6,180 bases of DNA. Origin: Pseudomonas sp. (lineage in GTDB: Bacteria > Pseudomonadota > Gammaproteobacteria > Pseudomonadales > Pseudomonadaceae). The position numbers and the translations under genes were made by a program. Under the pieces are notes generated by a model. The model worked only from the letters and a program-made list of their open reading frames with translations. It had not been told where the DNA came from and did not search any database. Below are positions 5,374 through 6,180 of the stretch, one piece after another (position 1 is the stretch's first letter; the number at the start of each line of letters is the position of its first letter). The stretch spans positions 1-6,180 of the forward strand of contig JAURXE010000646.1 in assembly GCA_030654635.1 (NCBI GenBank). Reading direction: 5' to 3'.

Positions 5374-6180
5374 ATGCAATTACAAGCGGATGTGATCATC
5401 GTGGGTGCCGGTATGGTTGGCAGCGCCTTGGCCTTGGCGCTGCAACACAGCGGCCTGCAAATCATGTTGTTGGATGGCGGCCCGCTGAGCGTCAAACCCT
5501 TCGATCAGGCTGGCGCTTTTGAGCCGCGAGTCAGTGCCTTGTCGGCCGCCAGCCAACGCATTCTCGAACGCCTGAATGTGTGGCCAGGGATTGCCGCACG
5601 GCGCGCCGGCCCCTACGGCGAGATGCAGGTGTGGGACGGTTCTGGCACCGGTCAGGTGCATTTTTCCGCCGCCAGCGTGCATGCCGAAGTGCTCGGCCAC
5701 ATAGTCGAAAACCGCGTGGTTCAGGATGCGCTGCTGGATGCCCTGTACGACGTAGATCTGGGTATCTTGCCCAACGCCCGGTTGGAGCAACTGCGCCGTT
5801 CCGGGGATGACTGGTTACTGACCCTCACCGATGGCCGCGAGTTGCGTGCGCCGCTGCTGATTGCCGCTGATGGCGCCAACTCCGCCGTGCGCCGGCTGGC
5901 CGGTTGCGCCACCCGCGAATGGGATTACCTGCACCACGCCATAGTCACCAGCGTGCGTTGCGCCAAGCCACATCAGCAAACCGCCTGGCAGCGCTTTACC
6001 GACGATGGTCCGCTGGCGTTTTTGCCCTTGGCCGGGCGCACGGGTGACGATGCCGAGCAATGGTGCTCGATTGTCTGGTCGGTCACGCCGAGCGAAACTG
6101 AACGCTTGATGGCACTGGATGATGCGGCGTTTTGCTACGCCCTCGGCAAAGCCTTCGAGTGGCGCTTGGGCGAGGTGCTG
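5374..6180 (+). CDS. ubiI: Ubiquinone hydroxylase UbiI/VisC (3' end beyond window)
   Basis: Second class A FAD monooxygenase of the UbiH/UbiI/COQ6 family. In E. coli, UbiI (formerly VisC) hydroxylates C5 of 2-polyprenylphenol in aerobic ubiquinone synthesis. The first 269 codons are present; the family is about 400 residues, so roughly the last third is off the edge. Visible are the FAD-binding VIIVGAGMVGSALALALQ (7-24) with an acidic D34 at the end of the second strand, FEPRVSAL (49-56), and the second motif IAADGANSAVR (163-173). WQRFTDDGPLAFLPL (205-219) matches the conserved substrate-domain segment also seen in UbiH. The third motif (GDAAH type) lies outside the window, so the choice of UbiI over UbiF or another paralogue rests on gene order: ubiH and visC are neighbours in many gammaproteobacteria. 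It starts 2 bases after the stop of the DUF4442 gene, with a good Shine-Dalgarno. Confidence 0.88.
   Translation, partial: MQLQADVIIVGAGMVGSALALALQHSGLQIMLLDGGPLSVKPFDQAGAFEPRVSALSAASQRILERLNVWPGIAARRAGPYGEMQVWDGSGTGQVHFSAASVHAEVLGHIVENRVVQDALLDALYDVDLGILPNARLEQLRRSGDDWLLTLTDGRELRAPLLIAADGANSAVRRLAGCATREWDYLHHAIVTSVRCAKPHQQTAWQRFTDDGPLAFLPLAGRTGDDAEQWCSIVWSVTPSETERLMALDDAAFCYALGKAFEWRLGEVL

Overview
The window looks like a core-chromosome segment of a gammaproteobacterium, most likely a Pseudomonas or close relative. This is inferred from the GC-rich coding sequence, the recognisable protein families and the gene order. That order is 5-formyl-THF cyclo-ligase / 6S RNA / zapA / small coiled-coil gene, diverging from ygfB / pepP / ubiH / DUF4442 gene / ubiI. 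It matches what I recall of the P. aeruginosa PA5228-PA5221 region; this is memory, not a search.

Left half, minus strand (about 1-1515, read right to left). A good sigma70-type promoter (-35 at 1533-1538, -10 at 1510-1515) drives a 69-residue coiled-coil protein. It overlaps zapA by an ATGA junction; ZapA is the FtsZ-ring bundling factor. After zapA comes the 6S RNA gene (ssrS, about 706-886) with its own -10 box at 891-896. Then comes the 5-formyltetrahydrofolate cyclo-ligase gene (ygfA/fau, 596 down to the window edge). The 6S RNA carries a clear counterpart of the E. coli pRNA template and the conserved 3' hairpin.

Right half, plus strand (about 1580-6180). A probable operon of ygfB, pepP (aminopeptidase P), ubiH (ubiquinone ring hydroxylase), a hotdog/DUF4442 thioesterase-like gene and ubiI (a second ubiquinone hydroxylase, cut by the right edge). 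pepP and ubiH overlap by one base (TAATG). The DUF4442 gene sits between the two hydroxylases and is separated from ubiH by 79 bases holding a weak terminator-like hairpin. UbiH and UbiI are paralogous FAD monooxygenases that act at different ring positions in ubiquinone synthesis.

I see no mobile element, CRISPR array, tRNA or rRNA, and no sign of recent transfer. No wholly new system is evident. The points worth a second look are small: the inverted repeat at the 6S promoter, the predicted pRNA, the uncharacterised gene between the ubi genes, the small coiled-coil partner of ZapA, and a few leader or intergenic hairpins.
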